From the NCBI GenBank assembly GCA_910575155.1, contig CAJTDX010000004.1, forward strand, positions 1-64,000: a stretch of DNA of 64,000 bases. The letters run 5' to 3'. The notes beneath the pieces were generated by a model. That model was given only the letters and a program-made list of their open reading frames with translations. It was not told the origin of the DNA and ran no database searches. Position numbers and translations under genes: made by a program. Positions 8,618 through 17,494 of the stretch are shown here, piece after piece (positions within the stretch are counted from its first letter, which is position 1; each line of letters begins with the position of its first letter). The DNA comes from Lachnospiraceae bacterium. GTDB taxonomy: Bacteria > Bacillota > Clostridia > Lachnospirales > Lachnospiraceae.

Positions 8618-9517
8618 ATGAACAGATATGTAAGCGTGGACATCGGGGGAACAGCAATTAAATATGGAGTAATTCGTGAAGACGGAGAAATTTTAAGGAA
8701 AAATGTCATGAATACGGAGGCGCAAAAAGGCGGTCCGGCAATTTTGAGTAAAGTACAAAAAATTGTTGAGGAGTGTTGCGTAAAAGAGGAAATCTGCGGC
8801 ATCTGTATTTCTACGGCCGGTGTCGTGGATGTGAAAACAGGAACGGTCACACATTCAGCTCCGCTGATTCCCGATTATGCAGGTACGGAATATAAAAAGA
8901 CGCTGGAGCACAGATTCCAGATTCCGTGCGAGGTGGAAAATGATGTAAATTGCGCGGGCCTTGCAGAGTATTATTCCGGCGCCTCTTCAGGCAGCAGAGT
9001 CGCCCTGATGCTCACAGTGGGGACAGGGATTGGCGGAAGTATTGTCATTGACGGAGAGATTTTCCGGGGAATCAGCGGAAGCGCCTGTGAGGTGGGTTAT
9101 ATGAACCTGCCGGGCGGCGAGTTTCAGAGCCTTGGAGCGGCGAGCGCGCTTATAAAGAAAGTGGCGGCATGGAAGAAAGAACCAAAAGAGCTATGGAATG
9201 GATATCGTATTTTTGAGGCCGCCAAAGGCGGCGATCAGCTGTGCCGCCGCGCCGTTGAGGAGATGACAGATGTACTGGGACTGGGAATTGCCAATATTTG
9301 CTATGTGCTGAATCCGGAGGTTGTAGTATTGGGCGGGGGCATTATGGCGCAGAAAACGTACCTGAAAGAGGGCATAGAACAGGCGGTGGCAAAATACCTG
9401 ATCCCGCAGATTGCCTGCCGCACCAGGCTTGCTTTTGCAAAACACGGAAATGATGCGGGGATGTTAGGGGCGTTTTATCATTTTAAACATTGCCGTGCGC
9501 AGAATGAGTCGGTATAA
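8618..9517 (+). CDS. nanK: ROK-family kinase, probable N-acetylmannosamine kinase
   Basis: The protein starts with the ROK ATP-binding signature SVDIGGTAIKYGVI and carries ENDVNCAGLAEY, containing the catalytic Asp, plus LMLTVGTGIGGSIV. Position between nanQ and nagA supports phosphorylation of ManNAc to ManNAc-6-phosphate. It lacks the usual ROK zinc motif: the GH and CxCGxxGCxE segment is replaced by CEVGYMNLPGGEFQSLGAAS, without the His or Cys ligands. I recall that some bacterial NanK enzymes also lack zinc, so it may still be active. I chose the ATG at 8618 because the frame upstream is not ROK-like. Confidence 0.85.
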   Translation: MNRYVSVDIGGTAIKYGVIREDGEILRKNVMNTEAQKGGPAILSKVQKIVEECCVKEEICGICISTAGVVDVKTGTVTHSAPLIPDYAGTEYKKTLEHRFQIPCEVENDVNCAGLAEYYSGASSGSRVALMLTVGTGIGGSIVIDGEIFRGISGSACEVGYMNLPGGEFQSLGAASALIKKVAAWKKEPKELWNGYRIFEAAKGGDQLCRRAVEEMTDVLGLGIANICYVLNPEVVVLGGGIMAQKTYLKEGIEQAVAKYLIPQIACRTRLAFAKHGNDAGMLGAFYHFKHCRAQNESV

Positions 9518-9585
9518 CGGGCGGTTCTGCAGGAGGGAACTGTTTTATGTTCCTGTACAGCGGGCATGGGAAGGAGTGGAAAACT

Positions 9586-10728
9586 TTGATTATTAAAAAC
9601 GTGAAGATTTATACGGAGGAAAAGAAATTTCAGCCAGGCGGGATTGCTGTTCGTAAGGGAAGGTTTATCAGAGCGGATCAGAATCCGAAAGATGAAGAAA
9701 TCATAGACGGAGAGGGCTGTTATGCCATCCCGGGACTGATTGATATTCATTTTCACGGGTGCATGGGTTATGATTTTTGCGATGGGACGAAGGAAGCTAT
9801 TGCAGAAATTGCAAAGTATGAAGCGTCTGTGGGGGTGACGGGAATTTGTCCGGCGACGATGACGCTTCCGGCAGAAGAACTGAAACAGATTTTATCCACG
9901 GCGGCTTCATACAAAAAGACGGCGGAAAAAGGGCCGGCGGCGGATTTACTGGGGATTAATATGGAGGGGCCTTTTATCAGCGCTGAAAAAAAAGGAGCGC
10001 AGGATCAGCGCAATATTATTTCCTGTAACAGAGAGATCTGCCGGCAATTTCTGGATGCGTCCGGGGGGCTGGTGAAGTTTATCGGAATTGCTCCGGAGAA
10101 AAGCAGGGACGCGCAGTCTTTTATCCGTGAAATGAAGCATCAGGTAAAGATTTCTCTTGCTCACACGAACGCAGATTATGACACGGCGCTTGCAGCTTTT
10201 GAGGCGGGGGCAGATCATGTGGTACATTTATATAATGCAATGCCTCCGTTTACGCACCGGGCGCCGGGAGTAGTGGGAGCGGTGGCTGACAGTCCAAAGG
10301 TAAATGCGGAACTGATTTGCGACGGCGTGCATATTCATCCTTCTGTCGTGCGTGCAACGTTTCGAATGATAGGAGAAGAGCGTATCATATTAATCAGCGA
10401 CAGTATGCGTGCCGCGGGAATGCCGGACGGCCGTTATATGCTGGGCGGATTAGAGGTAGAAGTTGCGGGCGGTCATGCCGCTCTGGTTTCTAATGGAGCG
10501 CTGGCAGGCTCCGCTACAAACCTGATGGAATGTATGAAAACCGCAGTGAAAAAAATGGGGATATCGTTGGAAGCGGCAGTGGCGTGTGCAACGATGAATC
10601 CGGCAAAAGCGCTGGGGGAATTTGAGCAATATGGCTCCATTGCGCCGGGTAAAAAGGCGGATCTGGTATTGCTGGATGAGGATTTGGAAGTGAAACTGGT
10701 TCTTAAGGAGGGGGTAAGAGTATCGTAA
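9586..10728 (+). CDS. nagA: N-acetylglucosamine-6-phosphate deacetylase
   Basis: NagA removes acetate from GlcNAc-6-phosphate, giving GlcN-6-phosphate for NagB. The amidohydrolase hallmarks are present: IDIHFHG, NMEGPF with a metal-ligand Glu, LAHTNA, VHLYNAMPPFTHR, CDGVHIHP and ISDSM with the catalytic Asp. The start is ambiguous: TTG at 9586 follows AAGGAGTGGAAAACT and matches the usual MIIKN N-terminus, while ATG at 9547 also has an AGGAGGG site and would add 13 residues. It is the last gene of the nan run and is followed by a clear terminator. Confidence 0.92.
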   Translation: MIIKNVKIYTEEKKFQPGGIAVRKGRFIRADQNPKDEEIIDGEGCYAIPGLIDIHFHGCMGYDFCDGTKEAIAEIAKYEASVGVTGICPATMTLPAEELKQILSTAASYKKTAEKGPAADLLGINMEGPFISAEKKGAQDQRNIISCNREICRQFLDASGGLVKFIGIAPEKSRDAQSFIREMKHQVKISLAHTNADYDTALAAFEAGADHVVHLYNAMPPFTHRAPGVVGAVADSPKVNAELICDGVHIHPSVVRATFRMIGEERIILISDSMRAAGMPDGRYMLGGLEVEVAGGHAALVSNGALAGSATNLMECMKTAVKKMGISLEAAVACATMNPAKALGEFEQYGSIAPGKKADLVLLDEDLEVKLVLKEGVRVS

Positions 10729-10748
10729 GTTACATCAGGTGGGACTAT

Positions 10749-10789
10749 AGCCGTCTGCTTTTCCAGGAGCAGGACGGCTTTTATCTTTT
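10749..10789 (+). terminator. Rho-independent terminator after nagA
   Basis: The stem AGCCGTCTGCT pairs with AGCAGGACGGCT and is followed by TTTTATCTTTT. It ends the nan transcript. Confidence 0.8.
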
Positions 10790-10790
10790 C

Positions 10791-10927
10791 ATAGGAAATT
10801 CCTTCGGATTCCCTATAAAAAGATAAAACAATGATCGCACTGCGGCGAAAAAGAAATATGCCGCTAAAGCGACCCGCCGCAGGCGGAGAATCCTGCAAAG
10901 CAGGATTCTTTGTTCTATAGGAAAGAC
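10791..10927. repeat. Mosaic intergenic repeat, copy 1
   Basis: Three modules are recognisable: a palindromic unit at 10791-10818 (ATAGGAAATTCC then GGATTCCCTAT), a unit containing GCACTGCGGCG at 10834-10860, and a hairpin unit GAATCCTGC/GCAGGATTC running into TTCTATAGGAAAGAC at 10881-10927. The first two recur at 18721, and the last recurs at 52221. This fills most of the 306-base gap between nagA and the ABC permease gene. Confidence 0.7.
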
Positions 10928-11034
10928 GAACATGAAAATGGGCTGGAAAACCAGAACGTATGAAATAGCATGGGGGTATTTAAGGATTTATTAATAATTT
11001 CTATGATAAAGTAGCAGCAGAAAGGAGAAAGCTT

Positions 11035-13419
11035 ATGTATAGAAAAATATTAAAAAAAGATCTGAAACGTAAGAAATCGATTAACCTGATTCTTCTGCTG
11101 TTTATTTTTCTGTCTGTCACCTTTGTGGCAGGAAGCCTTAATAATGTTTCTGTGATTCAAAATGGAATCGATCATTTTATGGAAAAATCCGGACTGGCAG
11201 ATTACATAGTTGTCACGATGGCAAACAGTCAGGGCAGTGTTTCCGCAAAAGATGAAAAAATGGAAAGATTTCTGGAAGGGCAGGAACACGTAGAATATCT
11301 TGTGGACGACGTACTTTATCTCACCAAGAATCAGACAAGGCGCAGTGACGGGACGCAGTTAGAACAGAGCGATACGATAATTTTCAGCAGTTTTGATCAG
11401 AAAGGCCAGAAATTTTTTAAGGAAGACAATCAGGAAATAACGGAAATTGACGAGGGAAGCATCTATCTGGAACGGAAGAGTATGCAAAAGAATCACCTGA
11501 AAAAAGGAGACCGCTTTACGATCTGTACGGATCAGGGATTCAGGATGGTTTTCAGGGTGGCAGGCTGCTTTAAAGATGCATTTTTAGGTTCGGATCTGAT
11601 GGGAACAGAACGTATGCTGGTGAGTCAGTCTGATTATGAAAAAGTGCGCCGCGAGGCTGCTCTTCCCTCCGGAAAAATCTATTCTGTTTATTGCAACGAC
11701 CTGCAGGCATTTGAAACCGCCTATAACAATCAGGATTTGAACGTATATTTTGCGGTAGACAAAGAACAGGTGAAGACCACTTATGTGATGGAAATGGTGA
11801 TTGCCGCGGTCATTTTAAGCGTCAGTATCTGTCTGATCGCCATTGCGCTGGTGATGCTGAAATTTACCATTGTCTTTACCGTGAATGAGGATTATAGAGA
11901 AATCGGAATTATGAAAGCCATTGGTATGAAAACCAGCGCTATACGAAAATTGTATACTGTGAAATATTTTGTACTGGCCGCAGCGGGAGCATTATTGGGA
12001 TTTATAGTAAGTATTCCCTTCAGCCGGCTTCTGATTCGCCAGGCGACGCAAATGCTGGTGATAGAACATGGCGGAACAGACATTCTGCTTCAGTCTCTGG
12101 CCAGTATTGCGCTCGTTGTTCTGGTAACGCTGGCTGGTTATCAAAGTACCGGAAAAATAAAAAAGATGATGCCGATGGACGCCATACGGAGAGGAAATAA
12201 TGGAGAACGTTTTCACAGGAAAGGCATATTCCGTCTGCAGGGAAGCCGCAGAACAACCACCACATTTCTGGCGTGTAATGATGTGGCCTCAGAGTTTCGC
12301 AAATACCTGGTACTTGCGGTAACAGGTTTGTTGGGACTGTGGCTGGTAATTATGCCGGTAAATACCATTAATACGTTAAGAAGCGACGGATTGCTGGAAT
12401 GGTTTGGCACGCAGAACTGTGATTTCTTTTTGGCAGACGATGAGAAGATATCAGAACTGATACTGTCAGGAGAAAAACAGAAGCATTATGATTATATGGA
12501 AGAGGTAAAAACTCTTTTGCAGCAGGAGAACATACCAGTGAAAAATGTTTTTACAGAAGTGTTTTTCCGCTTAAAAGTGCGTAAAGGAGAAAAATCTTTC
12601 CAGAGCTTCTCGCTTCAGGGACTGAATACCAACATGGAAGATTATTTTTATGATGAAGGGGCGGTTCCTGTTTATGAAAATGAAGTAGCTCTGACTCATA
12701 TTGTGGCAGATAAAATTGACGCTGCTGTGGGAGATACTGTTTATATTACGAGTGAGGGAAAAGAAGAGCCGTATCTTGTAACAGCGTTGTATCAAAGTAT
12801 GAATAATATGGGGCAGGGGATTCGTTTTACGGAAGAAGCGGGGCTTAATTATGCTGCGCAGGCCGGGAACTTTGGAATTCAGATCTGCCTGAATGATACG
12901 CAGGAGGACTTGCCTGAGATGATTGACAGGGTTAAAAAATTATTTCCGGAAACAAAGGTTCAGACCGTTCAGGAATTTATTGATCATATGGTGGGGGGCA
13001 TTTCCGCACAGTTAGATTCCCTAAAGCTTATGATTTTGCTGATTGTGATTACCATTAATATCCTGGTGGTGGTACTGATGCAGAAAATGTTTCTGATCCG
13101 GGAACAGGCGGAATTGGGGATGCTTAAAGCAATGGGCTTTTCTGACCGCGATCTTATTGTATGGCAGACCAAACGGATTATGCTGGTGCTTTTTGCAGGA
13201 ATTACAGTGGGAGCACTCAGCGGGAATTATTTTTCGCAGGTTACGTCGGGAAAAGTATTTCAGATTATGGGCGCCCATAAGATCGATTTTGTGATAAATC
13301 CGCTGGAAGTTTATGGAATCTACCCACTGACCTTATTTTTTGCAGCAGTAATTGCCAGCGTTATTACGATGCAGAGAGTGCGCAGAATCTCTGTACAGGA
13401 AATAAATAATATGGAATAA
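11035..13419 (+). CDS. ABC transporter permease with two FtsX domains
   Basis: The 794-residue protein has an N-terminal membrane segment (residues about 15-34), a large extracytoplasmic region, three membrane segments near 255-370, then a second copy of the same plan starting near 420 and ending with three segments near 660-790. That is the double FtsX-like (MacB/LolC-type) permease architecture. FTVNEDYREIGIMKAIGMK and EQAELGMLKAMGFS are the two conserved cytoplasmic FtsX loops. With the ATPase immediately downstream it forms an exporter or mechanotransmission complex rather than an importer. Linkage to a two-component system suggests a role in envelope or antimicrobial-peptide response. 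AGAAAGGAGAAAGCTT supports the start. Confidence 0.88.
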   Translation: MYRKILKKDLKRKKSINLILLLFIFLSVTFVAGSLNNVSVIQNGIDHFMEKSGLADYIVVTMANSQGSVSAKDEKMERFLEGQEHVEYLVDDVLYLTKNQTRRSDGTQLEQSDTIIFSSFDQKGQKFFKEDNQEITEIDEGSIYLERKSMQKNHLKKGDRFTICTDQGFRMVFRVAGCFKDAFLGSDLMGTERMLVSQSDYEKVRREAALPSGKIYSVYCNDLQAFETAYNNQDLNVYFAVDKEQVKTTYVMEMVIAAVILSVSICLIAIALVMLKFTIVFTVNEDYREIGIMKAIGMKTSAIRKLYTVKYFVLAAAGALLGFIVSIPFSRLLIRQATQMLVIEHGGTDILLQSLASIALVVLVTLAGYQSTGKIKKMMPMDAIRRGNNGERFHRKGIFRLQGSRRTTTTFLACNDVASEFRKYLVLAVTGLLGLWLVIMPVNTINTLRSDGLLEWFGTQNCDFFLADDEKISELILSGEKQKHYDYMEEVKTLLQQENIPVKNVFTEVFFRLKVRKGEKSFQSFSLQGLNTNMEDYFYDEGAVPVYENEVALTHIVADKIDAAVGDTVYITSEGKEEPYLVTALYQSMNNMGQGIRFTEEAGLNYAAQAGNFGIQICLNDTQEDLPEMIDRVKKLFPETKVQTVQEFIDHMVGGISAQLDSLKLMILLIVITINILVVVLMQKMFLIREQAELGMLKAMGFSDRDLIVWQTKRIMLVLFAGITVGALSGNYFSQVTSGKVFQIMGAHKIDFVINPLEVYGIYPLTLFFAAVIASVITMQRVRRISVQEINNME

Positions 13420-13474
13420 TTTGGAAAGCGAACGAGAGGTTATGGAATACATAATGAATATATGGAGGAAAAAA

Positions 13475-14293
13475 ATGGAAGCATTGCGTGTTGTGGACTT
13501 ATGTAAGACATATATTACGAATAAAAGACAGAATAATGTGCTGAAAAATGTGAATTTTGTTATTGAACAGGGAGAAATGGCGGCAGTTATGGGACCTTCT
13601 GGCTCCGGCAAATCGACATTGCTCTATAGTGTGTCAGGCATGGACCGCCCTACGGCTGGAAAAGTTGTTCTGGGAGGCAGGGTGATTACAGAATTAAAGG
13701 AAAAAGAACTTGCCCGGGTGAGACTGAATGAGATGGGATTCATCTTTCAGCAGATGTATATGCTGAAGAATCTTACCGTACTCGATAATATTCTGCTTCC
13801 GGCATACCAGTCACAGAATAAGGAACGCAGCCGCAAAGAGATAGACGCTTATGCAGCCGCATTGATGCGCAGGCTGGGAATCAGTGAAATTGCAGGGAAT
13901 GACGTTACCGAGGTTTCCGGAGGGCAGCTTCAGCGGGCCTGCATTTGCCGGAGCATGATGAACCGTCCGCAGATTTTGTTCGCAGATGAGCCGACCGGAG
14001 CTTTGAACCGGGGATCATCTGAAGAGGTGATGAAAGAATTAAACAGACTGAACGAAGACGGCGCTACCATTATGCTGGTCACACATGATTTGAAAGTTGC
14101 CGCAAAATGCAGTAGAATATTATATATTGTGGATGGAAATATCAAAGGAGAGCTTCCTTTGGGAAAACTTTCGTTCAGCGCCGGGACTGGCGATGGCAAA
14201 GAAGAGAGGGAACAGGAAGCTGCCGGAATAGAGAAATTGCTGCGGGAACGAGAACGCAGGCTCAATAGCTGGCTGATTGAAATGGGGTGGTAA
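13475..14293 (+). CDS. ABC transporter ATP-binding protein (MacB/LolD type)
   Basis: The ATPase partner of the preceding permease. It contains Walker A GPSGSGKST, Q-loop IFQQMYML, signature SGGQLQRA, Walker B ILFADEPTGALN and the H-loop THD. I chose the ATG at 13475 because TATGGAGGAAAAAA precedes it and the product then starts as the family does (MEALRVVDLCKTY); the upstream frame is not conserved in character. The C-terminal 40 residues beyond the H-loop are Glu/Arg-rich and extend past the usual domain. The 3' end overlaps slightly with the upstream region of the response regulator gene, consistent with one operon. Confidence 0.9.
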   Translation: MEALRVVDLCKTYITNKRQNNVLKNVNFVIEQGEMAAVMGPSGSGKSTLLYSVSGMDRPTAGKVVLGGRVITELKEKELARVRLNEMGFIFQQMYMLKNLTVLDNILLPAYQSQNKERSRKEIDAYAAALMRRLGISEIAGNDVTEVSGGQLQRACICRSMMNRPQILFADEPTGALNRGSSEEVMKELNRLNEDGATIMLVTHDLKVAAKCSRILYIVDGNIKGELPLGKLSFSAGTGDGKEEREQEAAGIEKLLRERERRLNSWLIEMGW

Positions 14294-14315
14294 CATCCCG
14301 GAAACGGAGGAGAAG

Positions 14316-14993
14316 ATGGCAGATATTATTGTGGTGGAAGATCATGAGGAAATCGGAGAATTATTATCAGATTTTCTTCGTGCGGAAGGTTATGATACAT
14401 ATCTTGCTCTGAATGGGGAAGAAGCGCTGGAAGTTTATGAAGCGGAAGGAGCAAAGCTGATGCTTTTGGATCTGATGCTGCCCGGAATGGATGGTTTTGC
14501 AGTGTGCAGCAGGATTCGGGAAAACTCCAACACTCCTATTTTCATTCTCAGCGCCAGAGACAGCAAGGAGGATCAACTGAACGGCCTTTTGCTGGGAGCC
14601 GATGGTTATATGGAAAAACCTTATGATATAGATATTCTTCTGGCAAAGGTTAAGGGAATTATGAAACGCAGATATTCTTCGGAGGAAATTGAGGATGGCG
14701 ATTTTCGTCTCGATAAGCCAGGACGCCGGGTTTACCGCAAGGGACAGGAGGTTATGCTTACAGCCAAAGAGTTTGACCTGCTGCTTACGCTTATGGAAAA
14801 CAAAGGCAAAGTTCTGGGCAAGGAAGAACTGTTTTACAAAATATGGGGCTTTGACAGTGAGAGCGAGCCGCAGACTTTGACGGTGCATATCAAGTGGCTC
14901 CGGGAAAAACTGGAACAGAATCCCAAAAAGCCGGAGCATATCCTGACAGTCTGGGGTGTTGGTTATCGTTATATCTCAGAGGAGGAAGGTTAA
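14316..14993 (+). CDS. OmpR-family response regulator
   Basis: A 225-residue DNA-binding response regulator. The receiver domain has the acidic pair VVEDHEE, phospho-acceptor Asp about residue 52 (LLDLMLPGMDG), the conserved Ser/Thr (ILSARD) and Lys (MEKPYD). The C-terminal winged helix (LTAKEFDLLLTLMENKGKV ... LTVHIKWLREKLE ... VWGVGYRY) is the OmpR/PhoB type. The ATG at 14316 follows GGAGGAGAAG. It lies 22 bases after the ATPase gene and 3 bases before the kinase gene, so it probably controls the ABC module. Confidence 0.92.
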   Translation: MADIIVVEDHEEIGELLSDFLRAEGYDTYLALNGEEALEVYEAEGAKLMLLDLMLPGMDGFAVCSRIRENSNTPIFILSARDSKEDQLNGLLLGADGYMEKPYDIDILLAKVKGIMKRRYSSEEIEDGDFRLDKPGRRVYRKGQEVMLTAKEFDLLLTLMENKGKVLGKEELFYKIWGFDSESEPQTLTVHIKWLREKLEQNPKKPEHILTVWGVGYRYISEEEG

Positions 14994-14996
14994 AAA

Positions 14997-16289
14997 TTGA
15001 AAGATCTGAATTGGCTGACTGGAAAAATCATACTGCTGTTTCTGTCTGCTGTCTTCGGTCTGAATGCGGCGGCATGGAACTGCCGGGAGCAGACAGAGGA
15101 CGGTCTTTATAAAATATCGCTCAACCGGATGCAGCATGAGATCAAACGGTTTGAGGAAGAAAAAAGCCGCGCCGTAGAGAACCTGCAGGAACTTTTGGAA
15201 TTTTCGGGAATTGCTCAATACGATCAGATTACGGGAATATACTGCACAGAGAATTTGTCCACGCCGGAAGAAAAGGAAAAATTCTGGGAAAACACCGGGG
15301 AAAACTACGCGGTTATCGCCACTTCGAAGTACTATTATAAAGTTACCTATGTTTCTCAAAATCAGGGAACAAATATTTTTTTGTGGATAAATGTCACAGC
15401 CGCATTATTTTTTGCGGGAACATTGTGTGTGCTTTTTTATATCCGGCGGAACATCCTTATGCCTTTTCATCAGTTCTGCCAGCTTCCGCACCAGCTTTCG
15501 AGAGGGAATCTGACCGTGCCGTTACAGGAAAATAAAAACCGCTATTTCGGCAGATTTCTTTGGGGGATGGATCTGCTGCGGGAGCACCTGGAAGCGCAGA
15601 AGAGAAGGGAGCTGGAACTTCAGAAGGAAAAGAAGCTGCTGCTTTTATCGCTGTCGCATGATATTAAGACGCCCCTGAGTGCGATTAAGCTCTATGCCAG
15701 GGCGCTTGACCACAATCTCTATCAGGAGGATAAGAAACGCAGGATTGCAGATCATATCAGTCAGAAGGCAGATGAGATTGAAAAGTATATTTCAGAAATT
15801 GTCCATGCGTCCAATGAAGATTTTCTCGATTTTCAGGTGCAGAACCAGGAGCTTTATATTGGGAACGTTTTGGAAGAGATCCGTGTATATTATCAGGAGA
15901 AAATGGAATTAAATCAGATTGATTTTCAAATGGAAATGTATCCGGATTGTCTGGTCTACGCAGATTCTGACCGCCTGGTGGAAGTGATTCAGAATGTAGT
16001 GGAAAATGCCATCAAATATGGAGACGGCAGGTGGATCAGGATCAGCGCCAAAAGGCAGGAGGAAGAATATCTTATTATAATAAAAAACAGCGGCTGTCAA
16101 TTGCCGGCAAAAGAGCTGTCGCATCTTTTTGACAGTTTTTTCCGCGGCAGTAATGTGGCAAAACAGCCTGGCAGCGGTCTGGGACTGTATATCTGCCGTC
16201 AGCTCATACACCAGATGGAAGGTGAAATTACAGCGTCAGTGGAAGGACAGAATATTATGACAGTGGTGGCGGCGTTAAGAATTGTATAA
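14997..16289 (+). CDS. Sensor histidine kinase
   Basis: A 430-residue membrane kinase that probably pairs with the response regulator three bases upstream. Membrane segments lie near residues 9-26 and 128-148, enclosing an extracytoplasmic sensor domain of about 100 residues, so it is not the short-loop BceS type. The phospho-acceptor His is about residue 221 in SLSHDIKTPLSAIKLY. The N box VVENAIKYGDG and G2-type GSGLGLYICRQL follow. It starts with TTG after GAGGAAGGTTAAAAA, an uncommon start that fits the tight spacing. A strong terminator follows, closing the four-gene operon. Confidence 0.9.
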   Translation: MKDLNWLTGKIILLFLSAVFGLNAAAWNCREQTEDGLYKISLNRMQHEIKRFEEEKSRAVENLQELLEFSGIAQYDQITGIYCTENLSTPEEKEKFWENTGENYAVIATSKYYYKVTYVSQNQGTNIFLWINVTAALFFAGTLCVLFYIRRNILMPFHQFCQLPHQLSRGNLTVPLQENKNRYFGRFLWGMDLLREHLEAQKRRELELQKEKKLLLLSLSHDIKTPLSAIKLYARALDHNLYQEDKKRRIADHISQKADEIEKYISEIVHASNEDFLDFQVQNQELYIGNVLEEIRVYYQEKMELNQIDFQMEMYPDCLVYADSDRLVEVIQNVVENAIKYGDGRWIRISAKRQEEEYLIIIKNSGCQLPAKELSHLFDSFFRGSNVAKQPGSGLGLYICRQLIHQMEGEITASVEGQNIMTVVAALRIV

Positions 16290-16304
16290 GGGAAATCTTC
16301 AGGG

Positions 16305-16353
16305 AATCTCACAAAGCGGAGCATAATTGGCTGGCTTTGTGAGATTTTTTTTA
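16305..16353 (+). terminator. Terminator closing the ABC/two-component operon
   Basis: The stem AATCTCACAAAGC pairs with GCTTTGTGAGATT and is followed by eight T residues: a textbook intrinsic terminator. Confidence 0.9.
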
Positions 16354-16361
16354 AATAACTG

Positions 16362-16392
16362 TTGACAAATAATATTATATAGCATATAGTAT
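16362..16392 (+). promoter_or_regulatory. Sigma-A promoter and candidate PadR operator
   Basis: TTGACA at 16362 and TATAGT at 16385 are separated by 17 bases, an almost ideal sigma-A promoter for the PadR operon. The -10 region is embedded in a near-palindrome at 16379-16392 (ATAGCATATAGTAT), well placed for autorepression by PadR. A near-identical palindrome occurs at 24135-24148. Confidence 0.65.
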
Positions 16393-16449
16393 TGAATATA
16401 AAATAGTAATATAGATTAAATAATATTATATTGCGAAAGGAGTGATGGA

Positions 16450-16773
16450 ATGGTATTTAATACAGGCGCAGCTCTTTTGGATGCCATTGTTCTTGCGGTT
16501 GTATGTAAGGAAAAAGAGGGCACATATGGATACAAGATTACTCAGGATGTGCGGCAGGCAATTGAAGTGTCGGAATCAACTCTGTACCCGGTGCTGCGGC
16601 GGCTGCAAAAGGATGACTGCCTGGAAGTATATGATATGGAATGCGGCGGAAGAAACCGCAGATATTATAAAATTACAGACAAAGGCAGTGCGCAGTTGAA
16701 TCTTTATCGGACGGAATGGGTAAATTATTCTTCTAAAATTACAACGTTATTTTCGGGAGGAGAGCTGGCATGA
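16450..16773 (+). CDS. PadR-family transcriptional regulator
   Basis: A 107-residue PadR regulator of the short class. The winged helix is seen in GTYGYKITQDVRQAIEVSESTLYPVLRRLQKDDCLEV-type order (residues about 25-60), with the wing around GGRNRRYYKITDKG. A C-terminal dimerisation helix follows. GAAAGGAGTGATGGA precedes the ATG. PadR repressors often sit first in an operon with DUF1700 (HAAS) and DUF4097 proteins, as here, and control their own promoter. The stop overlaps the ATG of the next gene, so translation is coupled. Confidence 0.93.
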   Translation: MVFNTGAALLDAIVLAVVCKEKEGTYGYKITQDVRQAIEVSESTLYPVLRRLQKDDCLEVYDMECGGRNRRYYKITDKGSAQLNLYRTEWVNYSSKITTLFSGGELA

Positions 16774-17447
16774 GAAGAGAAGCATTTATGAGGCAGCTGG
16801 AAGCGCTGCTTACAGACATATCAGAAGAAGAGAGGCGGGAAGCCTTATCTTATTATCAAAGTTATTTTGAAGATGCGGGAGAAGAGAATGAGGAACGGAT
16901 TCTAAAGGAGCTGGAGTCGCCGGAGAAGGTGGCGGCAACCATTAAAACAGATCTGGGGATGGAACAGGATTCGTATGATGGCGTATATACAGAGCGCGGT
17001 TATGAGGATGAACGGTTTCAGCAGAAACAGAGCGTGGATTTAAAAAAGAAAAATGAACAGCATCAGAAGGACGGCCGTTCTGTTTATAATGAGAACAAGA
17101 CCCTGAAAATTATTTTAATTGTGATCATTGCACTGCTGACCAGTCCGGTATGGGGCGGACTTCTGGCCGGATTGCTGGGTTGTGTATTTGGGATGACGAT
17201 TGGCGTGGTTGCAACAGCGGGAGCTCTCTATATAACTGGCGGAGCGCTTTTTGGAATAGGGATCAGTCAGTTTGCAGTGGGAAGCGTAGCGGTAGGATTT
17301 GCGCTGTTAGGAGCCGGGATGCTGGTATGGGCTGTTGCCGTATTGCTGACAGTTTTTTGCGTATGGGCGTGTAAAACGGCGATTCCCTGGAGTTGTAGTA
17401 TGCTGGGCAGGTTGTGGAGAAGTATTTCTTATACAATTGGAAAATAG
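16770..17447 (+). CDS. DUF1700 (HAAS) domain membrane protein
   Basis: The N-terminal 65 residues (MRREAFMRQLEALLTDISEE ... YYQSYFEDAGEENEERI ... ESPEKVAATIK) form the helical HAAS/DUF1700 domain. A charged linker and four closely packed, Gly/Ala-rich membrane segments occupy residues about 110-215. HAAS proteins are linked in established genomic surveys to PadR regulators and to Psp/Lia-like envelope stress systems. The start ATG overlaps the PadR stop. The likely role is to transmit a membrane signal to PadR or anchor the DUF4097 partner; this is inferred from context. Confidence 0.85.
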   Translation: MRREAFMRQLEALLTDISEEERREALSYYQSYFEDAGEENEERILKELESPEKVAATIKTDLGMEQDSYDGVYTERGYEDERFQQKQSVDLKKKNEQHQKDGRSVYNENKTLKIILIVIIALLTSPVWGGLLAGLLGCVFGMTIGVVATAGALYITGGALFGIGISQFAVGSVAVGFALLGAGMLVWAVAVLLTVFCVWACKTAIPWSCSMLGRLWRSISYTIGK

Positions 17448-17494
17448 TCGCTGTGCGGAGGGATCCGCATTGTTTCAGGAAAGGAGCAGCCAGT

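Noticed and set aside
14367-14939. Long reverse-strand frame within the response regulator gene
   Set aside because: It is a shadow frame; the forward frame has complete receiver and winged-helix motifs.
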